In this document: piece after piece, positions 25,383-34,941 of the stretch | Numbering within the stretch: position 1 is the stretch's first letter | How the letters are laid out: the number at the start of each line of letters is the position of its first letter | From: GCA-2737665 sp044344795 | GTDB taxonomy: Bacteria > Bacteroidota > Bacteroidia > Palsa-965 | Length of the DNA stretch: 64,000 nt | Direction: 5' to 3' | Assembly (NCBI GenBank): GCA_044344795.1 | Contig: JBIJCF010000005.1 | Coordinates: 1 to 64,000 of the forward strand | Translations under genes and position numbers: made by a program | The notes under the pieces: model-generated | Databases searched by the model: none | Told to the model about the DNA's origin: nothing | What the model saw: the letters and a program-made list of their open reading frames with translations, nothing else

Positions 25383-26964
25383 ATTTGTTCAAATCCCTGT
25401 ATGCCTTTTGTACCACGTTGTCTTCCAAATTCCAAAACGTGTAATACCCCAAATCTCCCCACACTGTTCGTATGATGGCATTTTTAATGTAGCGTTTTAG
25501 CAGCGCTTCAGAGTCCTTGGATAAATTTTTACCCAACGTTTTTTGCTTGTCAGAATAGGCTAACACTTCCTGCACCGTTTTCCCATCGGGTTGGTACGAG
25601 ACAATAAACTGATTCAAGCCGCCTTGACGTAAGCGCTTTTCATTTTTACTGACGTAATCGAGTGCCCACATGGTAAATACGTTTCCGTAATACAAATCGG
25701 TTAAATACTGAGAGCGACCTGTTGTATCCAAAGGAATGAATACATCCGGCATAATGCCGCCACCTCCGTACACAATTTTCCCTGAAGCTGTTTTGTACTT
25801 CAACGAATCCGGAAGTTTAATGCTGTCGCGGTGAAACAACTCCCCCGATTTATAGCGATTGTACTCTTCGTGCATGTATTCACCGATACCGTTTTCGTAT
25901 GATTTCTGAATACAGCGTCCTGCGGGTGTGTAATATCTGGAGATCGTCAATCGCAATGCAGATCCGTCACTCAGCATTTTTTCCTGTTGCACCAGTCCTT
26001 TACCGAATGAACGTCGTCCGTAAATTGTTGCACGATCATTGTCTTGCAATGCTCCGGCAACAATTTCGCTGGCAGAGGCAGAGTTTTCATCAATTAATAC
26101 GGCAACTTTAATTTGTTCCAATCCACCTTTGGCTGTTGCACGATACTCATCGTTGCTGGACGCATGACGGCCTTTCGTGTACACGATCATTTTACCAGAA
26201 GGCAAAAATTCATCACAGATATCCGCTGCAGCACTCAACAATCCTCCACCATTGCCACGCAAATCGAAAATTAATTTCTTCATGCCCAATGCCATCAAGC
26301 TATCCGATGCAGCTTTAAACTCTGCGTAACTCGTTTCAGAAAAGCGCAACAATTTGATGAAACCGGTTTCTTTGTCCATCATGTAAGCAATGTCCACACT
26401 GCGAATAGGAATGCTTCCGCGCACAATAGTAACCGTGCTTAGCTTTTTGTCCATCCCCCGCATGATTTCTATCTTCACTTCGGTTCCGCTAGGTCCGCGC
26501 AGCTTACTGCGAATATCTTTTTCGCTTACTTTTTTGCCGGTAATGATTTGATTATCGGCTTTGAGTAGCTTGTCCCCAACATTTAAGCCCGCACGTTCAG
26601 AAGGCCCGCCTTTAATAACGTTCAGCACCACAACTGTATCGCGCAGAATATTGTATTCAATGCCAATGCCCTCGAACTTACCCTGCATGGGTTCGTTCAT
26701 TTCTTTAATTTCTTCGGAAGTAAAATAATCCGAGTGCGGATCCAGATTTTGCAGCATCGCTGAAATCGCATCATCCGTCAACGCGCTTTGATCCACTGAG
26801 TCCACGTAGTAGCGATCTGCGAATCGAATCACATCCCGAATTTTTTGTGCTGCATCTTGCTGTGCTCCCGAGCTTGCGCCACCCGGCAGGAATGAACCGA
26901 TCCACACACCGGCACCCAGCATGGCTCCGCAAATTAAAGGCAACCAAACAATTAAACGCTGCAT
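25381..26964 (-). CDS. ctpA: Carboxy-terminal processing protease (family S41)
   Basis: 527 aa. An N-terminal signal anchor (LPLICGAMLGAGVWIGSF) puts it in the periplasm. PDZ domain at about 85-175 (GIGIEYNILRDTVVVLNVIKGGPSERAGL), then the S41 core with GNGGGLL, nucleophile Ser in ENSASASEIVAGALQ and Lys in GRRSFGKGLVQ, the Ser-Lys dyad. A ~150-residue C-terminal region follows, as in Bacteroidota homologues. These proteases trim or degrade periplasmic proteins by their C-termini. dCMP deaminase stops one base upstream, so the two are cotranscribed. Confidence 0.94.
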   Translation of the reverse strand: MQRLIVWLPLICGAMLGAGVWIGSFLPGGASSGAQQDAAQKIRDVIRFADRYYVDSVDQSALTDDAISAMLQNLDPHSDYFTSEEIKEMNEPMQGKFEGIGIEYNILRDTVVVLNVIKGGPSERAGLNVGDKLLKADNQIITGKKVSEKDIRSKLRGPSGTEVKIEIMRGMDKKLSTVTIVRGSIPIRSVDIAYMMDKETGFIKLLRFSETSYAEFKAASDSLMALGMKKLIFDLRGNGGGLLSAAADICDEFLPSGKMIVYTKGRHASSNDEYRATAKGGLEQIKVAVLIDENSASASEIVAGALQDNDRATIYGRRSFGKGLVQQEKMLSDGSALRLTISRYYTPAGRCIQKSYENGIGEYMHEEYNRYKSGELFHRDSIKLPDSLKYKTASGKIVYGGGGIMPDVFIPLDTTGRSQYLTDLYYGNVFTMWALDYVSKNEKRLRQGGLNQFIVSYQPDGKTVQEVLAYSDKQKTLGKNLSKDSEALLKRYIKNAIIRTVWGDLGYYTFWNLEDNVVQKAYRDLNK

Positions 26965-26965
26965 A

Positions 26966-27436
26966 TTACGGTTGATTAAATTGAACCACCTCTACACCAA
27001 ACTTGCGCAAGAAATCAACACCTTCATCGTTCGGAATTCCTTTATACTGCGCGTACGAATCTTTAAAGATGACGCGACGTATACCCGTGGTGTAAATGAT
27101 GCGTGCACACGCAATGCACGGCGACAGCGTCACATACAACGTACAACCTTCAATAGGCACATTGTTTTTAGCGGCGTACAGAATAGCATTCTGCTCCGCG
27201 TGCAACGCCAGCGAACAACTTCCTTTGCTATCGCGCGGGCAGCCCGTATCCGGCCACTCGAGGTCGCAGTTATGTGTACCGGCCGGCGGACCGTTATAGC
27301 CGAGAGAAATTATACGAGTATCTTTGGTAAGCACAGCTCCCACTTTAGCTTTCACGCAATGCGAGCGCAACGCCAGATTGGATGCCAGCTCCATGTAAAT
27401 ATCATCAAACGAAGGACGAGCATTAGTAATGGACAT
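26966..27436 (-). CDS. dCMP deaminase family protein (ComEB-like)
   Basis: 156 aa. Zinc-dependent deaminase fold: HAEQNAI with the zinc His and proton-shuttle Glu, and SPCIACA with the two zinc Cys. NGPPAGTHNCD and the extra Cys/His residues (CDLEWPDTGCPRDSKGSC) are typical of deoxycytidylate deaminases, which make dUMP for thymidylate synthesis. First gene of a pair with ctpA; the functional link between them is not evident. Confidence 0.92.
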   Translation of the reverse strand: MSITNARPSFDDIYMELASNLALRSHCVKAKVGAVLTKDTRIISLGYNGPPAGTHNCDLEWPDTGCPRDSKGSCSLALHAEQNAILYAAKNNVPIEGCTLYVTLSPCIACARIIYTTGIRRVIFKDSYAQYKGIPNDEGVDFLRKFGVEVVQFNQP

Positions 27437-27508
27437 AATTGCGAAGATCGGGTAAAGATGTTAATTATTTCTCCCCTTGCGCCACCATTTAGTACAATTA
27501 CACTTTAC

Positions 27509-29518
27509 TCAAATTTTATCCGGTTGGCGAATAAAGGAAAAATCAAGCGTAAAGCCAGAATCGCTGGAGATCGTGTGGTTCGCCTTCAACTGCTTTAGAA
27601 ATATTTTTATTAATCTGAAGCCCAAAGACTTTACATTGTCCAAGTTAACGCCTGGGGGTATCCCTGGGCCATTGTCACTCAAACGAACCGTTAAATTATC
27701 CTCCTTCTGCGAAATTGCCACATATAACAATGGTGACTTATTATCTATTACTCCGTACTTTAAAAAGTTTGTAGAAATCTCATTTAAGAGAAGTGCAAGC
27801 GGTATAGCCTGCTTAGCCGACAAATAAACTTCACCACATTCCACTTTGAATTTCGCTATCCCACTTTTATCAAAAGCCCGGAAAGACATCGTAAGAAACT
27901 CATTAATATACTCAGATAACTTTATATTACTGAAGCTTCCCGACTTATATAGTTTGTCGTGTATCAGCGCTATGGCGTTTAACCGGCTCAAAACAATTTG
28001 CATTTGCAAACGAAACGCGTCGTCTTTATTATTAAAAAGTTGCATCTCAATTAAACCAACGATCAACGCCAAATTATTCTTAACGCGATGATGGACTTCC
28101 CCAAGAAGTGCTTCTTTTTCTAATAACGATTCTTGTAGCGCAATTGTATTAAGTACATTCTCGGTTATATCAATTCCGTAACCGGCCATTAGCATAAACT
28201 CATTCGCGGCATCGTATATTGGATAAAAGCGCCTAAGAATGAACCTACTGCTCCCATCTTCAATCTTCTTCACCTCATCAGTAAACTCGACGACGGATTT
28301 AGTCTCTAGAGCCCTCTGAAATAATTCGTGTCTATGCTCAGCAATAGCTAAACTCTTCTGATACGTTTGACAATAATCAAAATCTGTTTTGTTAATCAGA
28401 AACTTCCTTATTTCCTCTGATTTAACAGCATATGGGTTTACAAATAGATATTGATGCTGTTCATTAAAAATGGCAATATCAACGGGTATATTGTTAAGAA
28501 TACTTTCGTAAAAATTTCTCTGATCGGCAATGACTTGAGAAGCATTAACTTTTTCAGTAATGTCAAAACGTATCGAAATAAACTGATCGATTTTACCTTT
28601 CTTAAGAAAAGGTACAATAATAGAATCTACCCAGTAAAGCTTCCCGCTCTTCGCTTTATTTCTAATGATTCCTTTCCAAATATTGCCGCTGTATATCGTC
28701 CGGTACATTTCTTGAAAGAAATCTCTGTCATGAAATCCACTGTTTAGTATACTATGTTTTTGTCCAAGTAACTCACTTTCGGTATAACCGGAAATTTCAC
28801 AAAAGGTTTTGTTAACAAAAGTGATGGTACCATCAGCAGAAGTTGCAGACACGATTGCAGAGGTATTGATGGCCTGCATAAATCGGCTCATATCCTCCGA
28901 CATGGCTTCACGCTCTTTTTCCAACTGCTTACGACCGGTTACATTATGCAGCACCAATACGATTATCTGCTCTTGATCTTTATCTGTCAGAATATCACAC
29001 GTTAACTCGAAATAGAATTTTGTTGGTTTATGATAAAGATCATCCAATCCAAGACGCTCCTTATTAGAAATGGCTCGACTAATCTTTTCGTAAATTTTTT
29101 GCTGAGACTCGAACTCCCCAATAAATGACTTTAAATCGAAACTGGCGAGTCCGTTATATTTCGGGAAGATCCTTCTAAACTGGGGCGACAATTCAATACT
29201 GCCGTTAATCAAATGAATACTTATTGAGCAGAATCCCGCAATCTTTTCAGCACTCTCAATTGTAAATTGAGTTTTTTTGAGATTCTTGGTTCGTAAATTA
29301 ATAACATCCTCGTTTTTCTTATTAATCGCGTCTAACTCTTTATTGGCCACAAATAGCTCATGCGAGCTAAGTTTAAGTATGTGCTCAACTTGTGCTAAAT
29401 CATTATCATACTCACTGTACGTTTCACCAACAAGTTCCACAAACGACTTGACTTCGTCCGTTAACGTATCGTAATTAGAAAAGTGTTGCTTAATCTGTCG
29501 CTTTAAAAGTCTGTGCAT
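27509..29518 (-). CDS. Multi-PAS sensor histidine kinase, HisKA_2 type
   Basis: 669 aa, no membrane segment. After an N-terminal coiled coil (1-85) come three PAS domains (about 90-195, 210-325 with FVNKTFCEISGYTESELLG, and 335-455). The phosphoacceptor lies in EVHHRVKNN (His 476/477), the HisKA_2 signature, and the ATPase has LLNEISTNFLKYG (N box) and SDNGPGIP (G1). Last gene of the seven-gene signalling operon, 8 bp after the FIST gene. In other bacteria FIST/NosP proteins control an adjacent kinase, so this is the likely partner. It has no receiver of its own; the two lone receivers upstream could accept its phosphate. Confidence 0.9.
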   Translation of the reverse strand: MHRLLKRQIKQHFSNYDTLTDEVKSFVELVGETYSEYDNDLAQVEHILKLSSHELFVANKELDAINKKNEDVINLRTKNLKKTQFTIESAEKIAGFCSISIHLINGSIELSPQFRRIFPKYNGLASFDLKSFIGEFESQQKIYEKISRAISNKERLGLDDLYHKPTKFYFELTCDILTDKDQEQIIVLVLHNVTGRKQLEKEREAMSEDMSRFMQAINTSAIVSATSADGTITFVNKTFCEISGYTESELLGQKHSILNSGFHDRDFFQEMYRTIYSGNIWKGIIRNKAKSGKLYWVDSIIVPFLKKGKIDQFISIRFDITEKVNASQVIADQRNFYESILNNIPVDIAIFNEQHQYLFVNPYAVKSEEIRKFLINKTDFDYCQTYQKSLAIAEHRHELFQRALETKSVVEFTDEVKKIEDGSSRFILRRFYPIYDAANEFMLMAGYGIDITENVLNTIALQESLLEKEALLGEVHHRVKNNLALIVGLIEMQLFNNKDDAFRLQMQIVLSRLNAIALIHDKLYKSGSFSNIKLSEYINEFLTMSFRAFDKSGIAKFKVECGEVYLSAKQAIPLALLLNEISTNFLKYGVIDNKSPLLYVAISQKEDNLTVRLSDNGPGIPPGVNLDNVKSLGFRLIKIFLKQLKANHTISSDSGFTLDFSFIRQPDKI

Positions 29519-29526
29519 GCTTATTA

Positions 29527-30669
29527 TTACTTATTCTCCGAAAATATTGTTAAAGTCATACTTTGATTATGCAGTCTACATGATTCAACAAACTTCATTT
29601 TAGAAATTTCGCCGTTAGAATAAAATCCTGTAAAATGTACAGAAGGTTCAAAGTTTTCGACCACCGCATCAACCTCATCCTGAGTTAGCTGTTTAAGTAC
29701 GATCTTCCTACCAACACAGCTGACCAGAACAACTAACTCAGGCGCAAATGAATCAGCATCTTTAAGTATTTCGGCAGACTTACCCGCACCATCAATCACT
29801 CGATTTACGTTAGTTTTCATAAGGCGGACGTAGGAGTTTTGCGGAACATCGCCTGCAAAAGTTAAACTCTTTTCTTCTTCATTAATCCCTAGAATTGTTC
29901 TGACAAGTACTTCTGAAAACTCTCCCTCTCTCATTTCTATTGGAAAATACATTGCCGAGGCAGGTAATTCAGAAGCTTTCTCTCCCAAATATGATTTATA
30001 TAAATCTAGAGCAGGCTGGTTATCTATTTCATAAACCACATTATTCACACTTTTTGTAACCAAGCGATCGATTCCGAAACTGTCCCATCCTCCATATGAG
30101 CTACTCGCCACCATCAAATCCTCTCCGTAAAATCCAATAGCAGTAATACATCCGGATCGAAAAACATTTTCATCGTCCGCAACGTATGTTTTTACAAATG
30201 CGGCGTTATCACCTGCAAGCCCACCTGATACATTTATTGACTTATCAAGAACGGTATTGATGCCGTTTAACAATTGGGTCCCATTAACAATCAATCCATC
30301 AGAGAGAATAAAAACGTGTTTGAGATCATCTGCTTTCAAAGCATTAGCAAGCTCCATTCCTGCCTGAAGCGATTCGGATGATGATTTAATACTACGAGAC
30401 GCCTTTCGAACACGCGTTGAATTAAACTTGATTGATGTTACTGAAAAGGTGTTTTCGCTAAACCGATCACCATGTATCTCTCCTGAGGTTGAGCAACCTG
30501 CAACAATTGCATTCTGGGTAACTGTTTTCACTTTTTCAATGATTGCGTCATCGTCAAAATAGCTTTTGTCAGCAAAAACAAAGTGAAGATCGAAGTCTTG
30601 AAATCGAATGCCACTCAACGATTCCAGGACTTGTAATTTAGTATTGAATAAAAACTGTTTAATTTCCAT
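29527..30669 (-). CDS. FIST domain sensor protein (possible NosP-type haem NO sensor)
   Basis: 380 aa, soluble. FIST N domain about 25-215 (GCSTSGEIHGDRFSENTFSV, LKHVFILSDGLIVNGTQLL, VSGGLAGDNAAF) and FIST_C about 220-365, ending in the conserved FYSNGEISKMKF and CRLHNQSMTLTIFSE. FIST domains are sensory; one group, NosP, binds haem and senses nitric oxide and signals through a histidine kinase encoded beside it. The placement between lone receivers and a PAS kinase, in an operon that also has H-NOX, fits that role, but the haem ligand cannot be assigned by eye, and FIST proteins without haem exist. Confidence 0.85.
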   Translation of the reverse strand: MEIKQFLFNTKLQVLESLSGIRFQDFDLHFVFADKSYFDDDAIIEKVKTVTQNAIVAGCSTSGEIHGDRFSENTFSVTSIKFNSTRVRKASRSIKSSSESLQAGMELANALKADDLKHVFILSDGLIVNGTQLLNGINTVLDKSINVSGGLAGDNAAFVKTYVADDENVFRSGCITAIGFYGEDLMVASSSYGGWDSFGIDRLVTKSVNNVVYEIDNQPALDLYKSYLGEKASELPASAMYFPIEMREGEFSEVLVRTILGINEEEKSLTFAGDVPQNSYVRLMKTNVNRVIDGAGKSAEILKDADSFAPELVVLVSCVGRKIVLKQLTQDEVDAVVENFEPSVHFTGFYSNGEISKMKFVESCRLHNQSMTLTIFSENK

Positions 30670-30681
30670 CGCTCTTCTTTT

Positions 30682-31074
30682 TTAGCATTTTAAATTATCT
30701 ATCAATTGTCTGAGTTCGTATATATCCCAAGGTTTGTTTAAACGCAGATCCAGGCCTACCGAACTTATAAAGGATCGGATTTCATCGTTATCTTCCTGGC
30801 CCGAGAGCAGAACCTTAGCCAACCCCGGATAGAATGAAACCGCAGACGAGAGAACCGTTGTTCCTTTAACACCATCTATATTATAATCGCAAATAAGTAG
30901 GGATAATTCTTTGCCTTCGACGTGCAATTCAGCAATAATCTCCAGCGCCTCGTCCGCGTTAGATGCAATTTCTACCGTAAAACTCTCTGGTAAGCAATCT
31001 TCTAATTGCATGCGTAAAGAATGCAAGATCACTAGCTCGTCATCAACGATAAGTATGGTGCGCTGGCCGTCCAT
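30682..31074 (-). CDS. Single-domain response regulator (receiver 1)
   Basis: 130 aa, one CheY-like receiver. Acidic pair D11/D12 region (IVDDELV), phosphoacceptor Asp 63 in LLICDYNIDGVKG, Thr/Ser in VLLSGQ and Lys in LNKPWD. No output domain, so it works as a phosphate relay or by binding a partner. It begins one base after the second receiver gene stops. Confidence 0.93.
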   Translation of the reverse strand: MDGQRTILIVDDELVILHSLRMQLEDCLPESFTVEIASNADEALEIIAELHVEGKELSLLICDYNIDGVKGTTVLSSAVSFYPGLAKVLLSGQEDNDEIRSFISSVGLDLRLNKPWDIYELRQLIDNLKC

Positions 31075-31075
31075 T

Positions 31076-31462
31076 TTAAGCTAACTGTTTAACGACCGCG
31101 ACAATGTCTGCTTCATTCCAAGGCTTTGAAATAACCTTGAGTACAACATTTTTATCCAGGAGTTCATCACGAATGTCTGCCGGCATTTGCCCGGTTAACA
31201 TTACGATATTTATACCCGGTAATCTTTGTTTAAGTACAGTAGCAAATTGATCTCCTTGCATCCCGGGCATTTGGTAATCCGATATTACCAAAAGTAAATC
31301 TACTCCCTCAGCTAAAAAGTAATCTATTACCTCCAAAGCCTCTTCGCCGTCTTGCGCATATTCATACAAATAGGTGTTATTAAAGTTTTTAACCAACTGC
31401 TGCTTTAACGACTCCAGAATGATCATTTCGTCATCGACACAGAGAATTGCTACTTTTTTCAT
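31076..31462 (-). CDS. Single-domain response regulator (receiver 2)
   Basis: 128 aa, clearly related to receiver 1. D10/D11 in CVDDEMIILESLK, phosphoacceptor Asp 62 in LVISDYQMPGMQGD, MLTGQ, and Lys in VISKPWNEAD. Lies between the HNOBA-type kinase and receiver 1. Two adjacent lone receivers with two kinases in one operon suggests one receiver per kinase, or cross-talk between both. Confidence 0.93.
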   Translation of the reverse strand: MKKVAILCVDDEMIILESLKQQLVKNFNNTYLYEYAQDGEEALEVIDYFLAEGVDLLLVISDYQMPGMQGDQFATVLKQRLPGINIVMLTGQMPADIRDELLDKNVVLKVISKPWNEADIVAVVKQLA

Positions 31463-31494
31463 AACCGAGAGTGTATTGGTACTGTATTAAAAAG

Positions 31495-34386
31495 CTAAAG
31501 CTTACTAGGAATTTTTACAATAAATGTGGTGTATGTGTCATCGCTTTCGCAAGAGATTTCGCCATTGTGTTTATCAATTATTTTTTTTACGATATGTAAC
31601 CCCAAACCTGTTCCTTCTCCAACTTTTTTGGTTGAGAAGAAGGGTTCAAAAATTCGTGACCGGATTTCATCAGGTATTCTCGGGCCATTATTTCTCATGT
31701 ATATGTGATGATAACCATCTATCTCCGCATCCCATATCTCAATTTGCGCAGTATAATTGCAAGCTTGGATAGCATTGTTAATGATGTTCGTCCAAACCTG
31801 ATTTAACTCATCTTGATTGCCAAAAATTCTGCTACTCTCATTAACTTTAACTTGTACTTGTGAGCCGGTTTTAATCCTATTCCAAAGGATTGTGATAACA
31901 GTATCTAAACTCTCTTTTAAATTAAAGTAAGTGTGCTCACCTTCAACATTGGCATGCGCAAATCTATTAAGCGACTTCACCACTCGAGCTGCCTTTTCCA
32001 CGGATACCTGAATATTTTCGACAGACCTGCGGGTATTAACCATTTTGGAAGCTGCAGCAAAAATTTGATCGTACTTTGGGTGTGTAATAAAAACCTCGAA
32101 AATATCGCTATATGCAGTGTGTCCCAATTCTACAATCCGCTTTGCTATGAACATGGTATTTAAGAGATTCGGATGACGCGTTGCCAAGTCGCGATTTATT
32201 GCCTGCGAATAGGCGCGCTCTTCTCGCGTAGTTAATGGTTTGCTCTGCGGTATATAAGTATTCGCCAAATTAAAAATACAAGCTAAAGAGTCGGAATCTA
32301 AAAGTTCCTCACTAAGATTAAACTGACTAGCTATACCCTCCAAAATTGACTCATTAGAAGCTTTAATTGCGCCTAAAGGAGTATTTATTTCGTGGGCGAT
32401 TCCGGCAATTAAAACCCCGAGTGAAGCCATCTTCTCTTGCGCAATAATATCTTCCTGCATGCCTATAATTTTCTCATAGGCTTGCTCCAACGATTCGTTC
32501 TTAATTCGCAAAGCAAACAATGCATCGTTGAGTTTTTCAGATTCGTGAAACAAAGCAACGATGTCTGCGGCCGACTTAACAAAATTTACAACCGATGAAT
32601 CGCAAACCGAAATAGGTGTCCTATATTCATTGCACAGCACCCCAATAACCTCCCCCGACAAAACGACAGGAATATACAGCGTACTGCAAATGCCGAGCGG
32701 ATTTAAATAACCGTCAGTAAAAGCAAATGTGTACGGGTGAGTAGTGGCATTTGCGGCAAAAATAATCTCACCACTTAATAGGCCTTCAAAATAGGCCGGA
32801 TAAGTCCTTTTGTCCAATGAAATGCCGGGAGAGTAATAATCGTCTTGAAATTCATATACGCTTGACGTCCGGATAACCTGATCGTCCACATCTAAAAGCC
32901 ATACACTGCAACGATCAGCACCGATTTCCCGGCCAATGGCTTTGGTAATCACTTTGATTTTTTCTTGCAGGGGTATGTCGTTAGGCAAAAGACGTATGGT
33001 TCCTAAAATTTCCTCTCGCCTCCTTACCTCCTTTTCCCTCTGCCTAATCTCAGTGATATCATACAAGTAGCACCTGGCCCGAGGTTCTGTATCGGCAAAA
33101 TAAATATTAAGCTGATAGATCTTTTCATTCAATTCCAGTTCCTTCTCTTCCGCTGTCCGGCAGAGGAAATCACTTGAGCTGATTTGTAAAGTCTCACAAA
33201 CAGCATCGAAAGAGGAGCCTTCATGCCCACCAAGAACCAAAATAGCGGCAGGATTTAGATATGTCACTACCTCCTGTTGATAATCTAATTCTATTATCGG
33301 ATAAGGATTCTCCTCCGGATAGCGAGCCAGGTCGCGTATTTTTTTCGTTCGATCCTCTACACGACGCTCCAATACAGCGTTTGATTTTATCAACGCGCTC
33401 TGAGATATCCTAAGCTCGTCATTCCGCTGCGTCAAAAGATTGTTGAGTCTTTTACTATCTTCTAATCCACGCGTAGCAGCTTGTTGCAAAAAAATATATT
33501 CTGCTATATAATCGTGTTGCGGAAAGTCTTTAATAGTTAAGTTATAATTAGCAATCGGGTATTCGGCATTGATTACCGGTACCGAATATAGAATTACACT
33601 CCCCTCTCCATAAGATCTTATTGAACACTTATACTTCTGTTTACCATCTTTCGAGACAAAGAACACCAACTTTTGCAACTCTGTCTCTTGATTACTAATA
33701 GCTAAGATGTCAACTTGATTACTCCAATCAAAAAAATCCCCGAATGCACTACCTTCGGCCAATAACGGATAAATTTTCCTGACTTTCTCACCAAAACCTC
33801 TTAAAATACTATTCTGATCAAGGATTAGATAAAAAGGCGATGCCACGTTTAAGGCTTGAAACAAATAATTTCTATCTGATTCTGCCTGTTGTTTACGCAA
33901 CCTAATCTGGAGGGACTCCTCCACGCGTCGGGTTAACGCCCGTAACAAATTCAGCTGACTGTCAGAAAGATTTCTTGGCTGAACATCAATAACACACAAT
34001 GTTCCAAGTGCGCATCCGTATTCATCAATGATTGGGGTACCGGCATAAAACACAACGCTCGGATCGCCAATTACAAGGGGATTATTTTGAAAACGCGCAT
34101 CGGATCGTGCATCATGCACAACCATTGTATTCTTGGGGTTATTAATTGCATGGGCGCAAAAAGAAACGTCGCGAGATGTTTCCTTCACCGTCAATCCTTC
34201 TGCGGCTTTAAACCATTGACGCTCTTCATCAACAAAGCTGATGGCAGATATTGGTGTTCCGCAAATCGCAGCAGCTATACTTGCGATATCGTTGAACTCC
34301 TGCTCGTCCATCGTATCCAAGATGTTGTGACGTCGCAAACTACGAAGCCTTTCGTGCTCATTTAAAGGAATGTCCGGCACCATCAT
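31495..34386 (-). CDS. GAF-HNOBA-PAS-GAF histidine kinase, probable H-NOX partner
   Basis: 963 aa, soluble. Order: GAF (30-165), a PAS-like domain (175-325) whose FYLILDQNSILRGFGEKVRKIYP and closing FPQHDYIAEYIFLQQ then LEDSKRLNNLL match the HNOBA domain that pairs with H-NOX, coiled coil (325-350), PAS (355-445), GAF (470-612), coiled coil, HisKA with His 665 in AGIAHEINTPLGAIKAS, an unusually long ~130-residue insert, and HATPase (NIINNAIQA, GTGLGLHIVKKI). H-NOX ends 3 bp upstream, so the pair is translated together. NO bound to H-NOX would be expected to change its autophosphorylation. Translation may start at either of two adjacent ATGs. Confidence 0.9.
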   Translation of the reverse strand: MMVPDIPLNEHERLRSLRRHNILDTMDEQEFNDIASIAAAICGTPISAISFVDEERQWFKAAEGLTVKETSRDVSFCAHAINNPKNTMVVHDARSDARFQNNPLVIGDPSVVFYAGTPIIDEYGCALGTLCVIDVQPRNLSDSQLNLLRALTRRVEESLQIRLRKQQAESDRNYLFQALNVASPFYLILDQNSILRGFGEKVRKIYPLLAEGSAFGDFFDWSNQVDILAISNQETELQKLVFFVSKDGKQKYKCSIRSYGEGSVILYSVPVINAEYPIANYNLTIKDFPQHDYIAEYIFLQQAATRGLEDSKRLNNLLTQRNDELRISQSALIKSNAVLERRVEDRTKKIRDLARYPEENPYPIIELDYQQEVVTYLNPAAILVLGGHEGSSFDAVCETLQISSSDFLCRTAEEKELELNEKIYQLNIYFADTEPRARCYLYDITEIRQREKEVRRREEILGTIRLLPNDIPLQEKIKVITKAIGREIGADRCSVWLLDVDDQVIRTSSVYEFQDDYYSPGISLDKRTYPAYFEGLLSGEIIFAANATTHPYTFAFTDGYLNPLGICSTLYIPVVLSGEVIGVLCNEYRTPISVCDSSVVNFVKSAADIVALFHESEKLNDALFALRIKNESLEQAYEKIIGMQEDIIAQEKMASLGVLIAGIAHEINTPLGAIKASNESILEGIASQFNLSEELLDSDSLACIFNLANTYIPQSKPLTTREERAYSQAINRDLATRHPNLLNTMFIAKRIVELGHTAYSDIFEVFITHPKYDQIFAAASKMVNTRRSVENIQVSVEKAARVVKSLNRFAHANVEGEHTYFNLKESLDTVITILWNRIKTGSQVQVKVNESSRIFGNQDELNQVWTNIINNAIQACNYTAQIEIWDAEIDGYHHIYMRNNGPRIPDEIRSRIFEPFFSTKKVGEGTGLGLHIVKKIIDKHNGEISCESDDTYTTFIVKIPSKL

Positions 34387-34389
34387 ACT

Positions 34390-34938
34390 TTACTGCCATT
34401 CTATTCTAAAAACATCGCAATTGCTATTATCCGATTTTTTCTCCACCTGACATACGGTATAATTATCCTTACCAAACTTTCTGCATAAGCCCTTCAGCAA
34501 ACCAATGACCATGGGAGACAAACCCTCTCGATGCGATCGATATTCTAATTCTATCGAGTTTGCCGTTTCTGCACGGGTAGAAAAATCAGGCGGTCGTAAT
34601 TCCGGCATTATGTTATTTATTCGCTGATGCAACATGTTCAAATTATTCAGGAATTCGGTTAGCGTATCACCGGAAAGCTCCATAAGCTCACCATAGCCTT
34701 CATCAGCTGTATACAAAATCCAGTATTCACCAAATGCTTCCATAACCACAGACGCCTCGTGCCCCAACACTTCAGCTGCATGTTGAACTAAAGAATAAGT
34801 CAACTTATCAGGATATGGCTGTAACCCAATAAAAAAATCGTCTTCAAACCCGGAGCGTTTTTTAATTTCCACCCACTTGTCTTCACCAAATTTTTCTGTA
34901 ACTAAATCTTGAATGGCCTTGTTAACTAAACCGTACAT
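34390..34938 (-). CDS. H-NOX haem nitric oxide sensor
   Basis: 182 aa, complete domain. Proximal haem ligand His 104 (NLNMLHQRI), the conserved Pro pair in LRPPDF (116-117), and Y-x-S-x-R at 133-137, which holds the haem propionates. At the site where O2-binding H-NOX proteins have a distal Tyr the sequence is REGLSPMV, with no Tyr, so it should prefer NO and exclude O2. Cytoplasmic. The kinase gene with an HNOBA-like domain is 3 bp downstream, and a receiver-phosphatase gene ends 3 bp upstream. Confidence 0.95.
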   Translation of the reverse strand: MYGLVNKAIQDLVTEKFGEDKWVEIKKRSGFEDDFFIGLQPYPDKLTYSLVQHAAEVLGHEASVVMEAFGEYWILYTADEGYGELMELSGDTLTEFLNNLNMLHQRINNIMPELRPPDFSTRAETANSIELEYRSHREGLSPMVIGLLKGLCRKFGKDNYTVCQVEKKSDNSNCDVFRIEWQ

Positions 34939-34941
34939 ACT

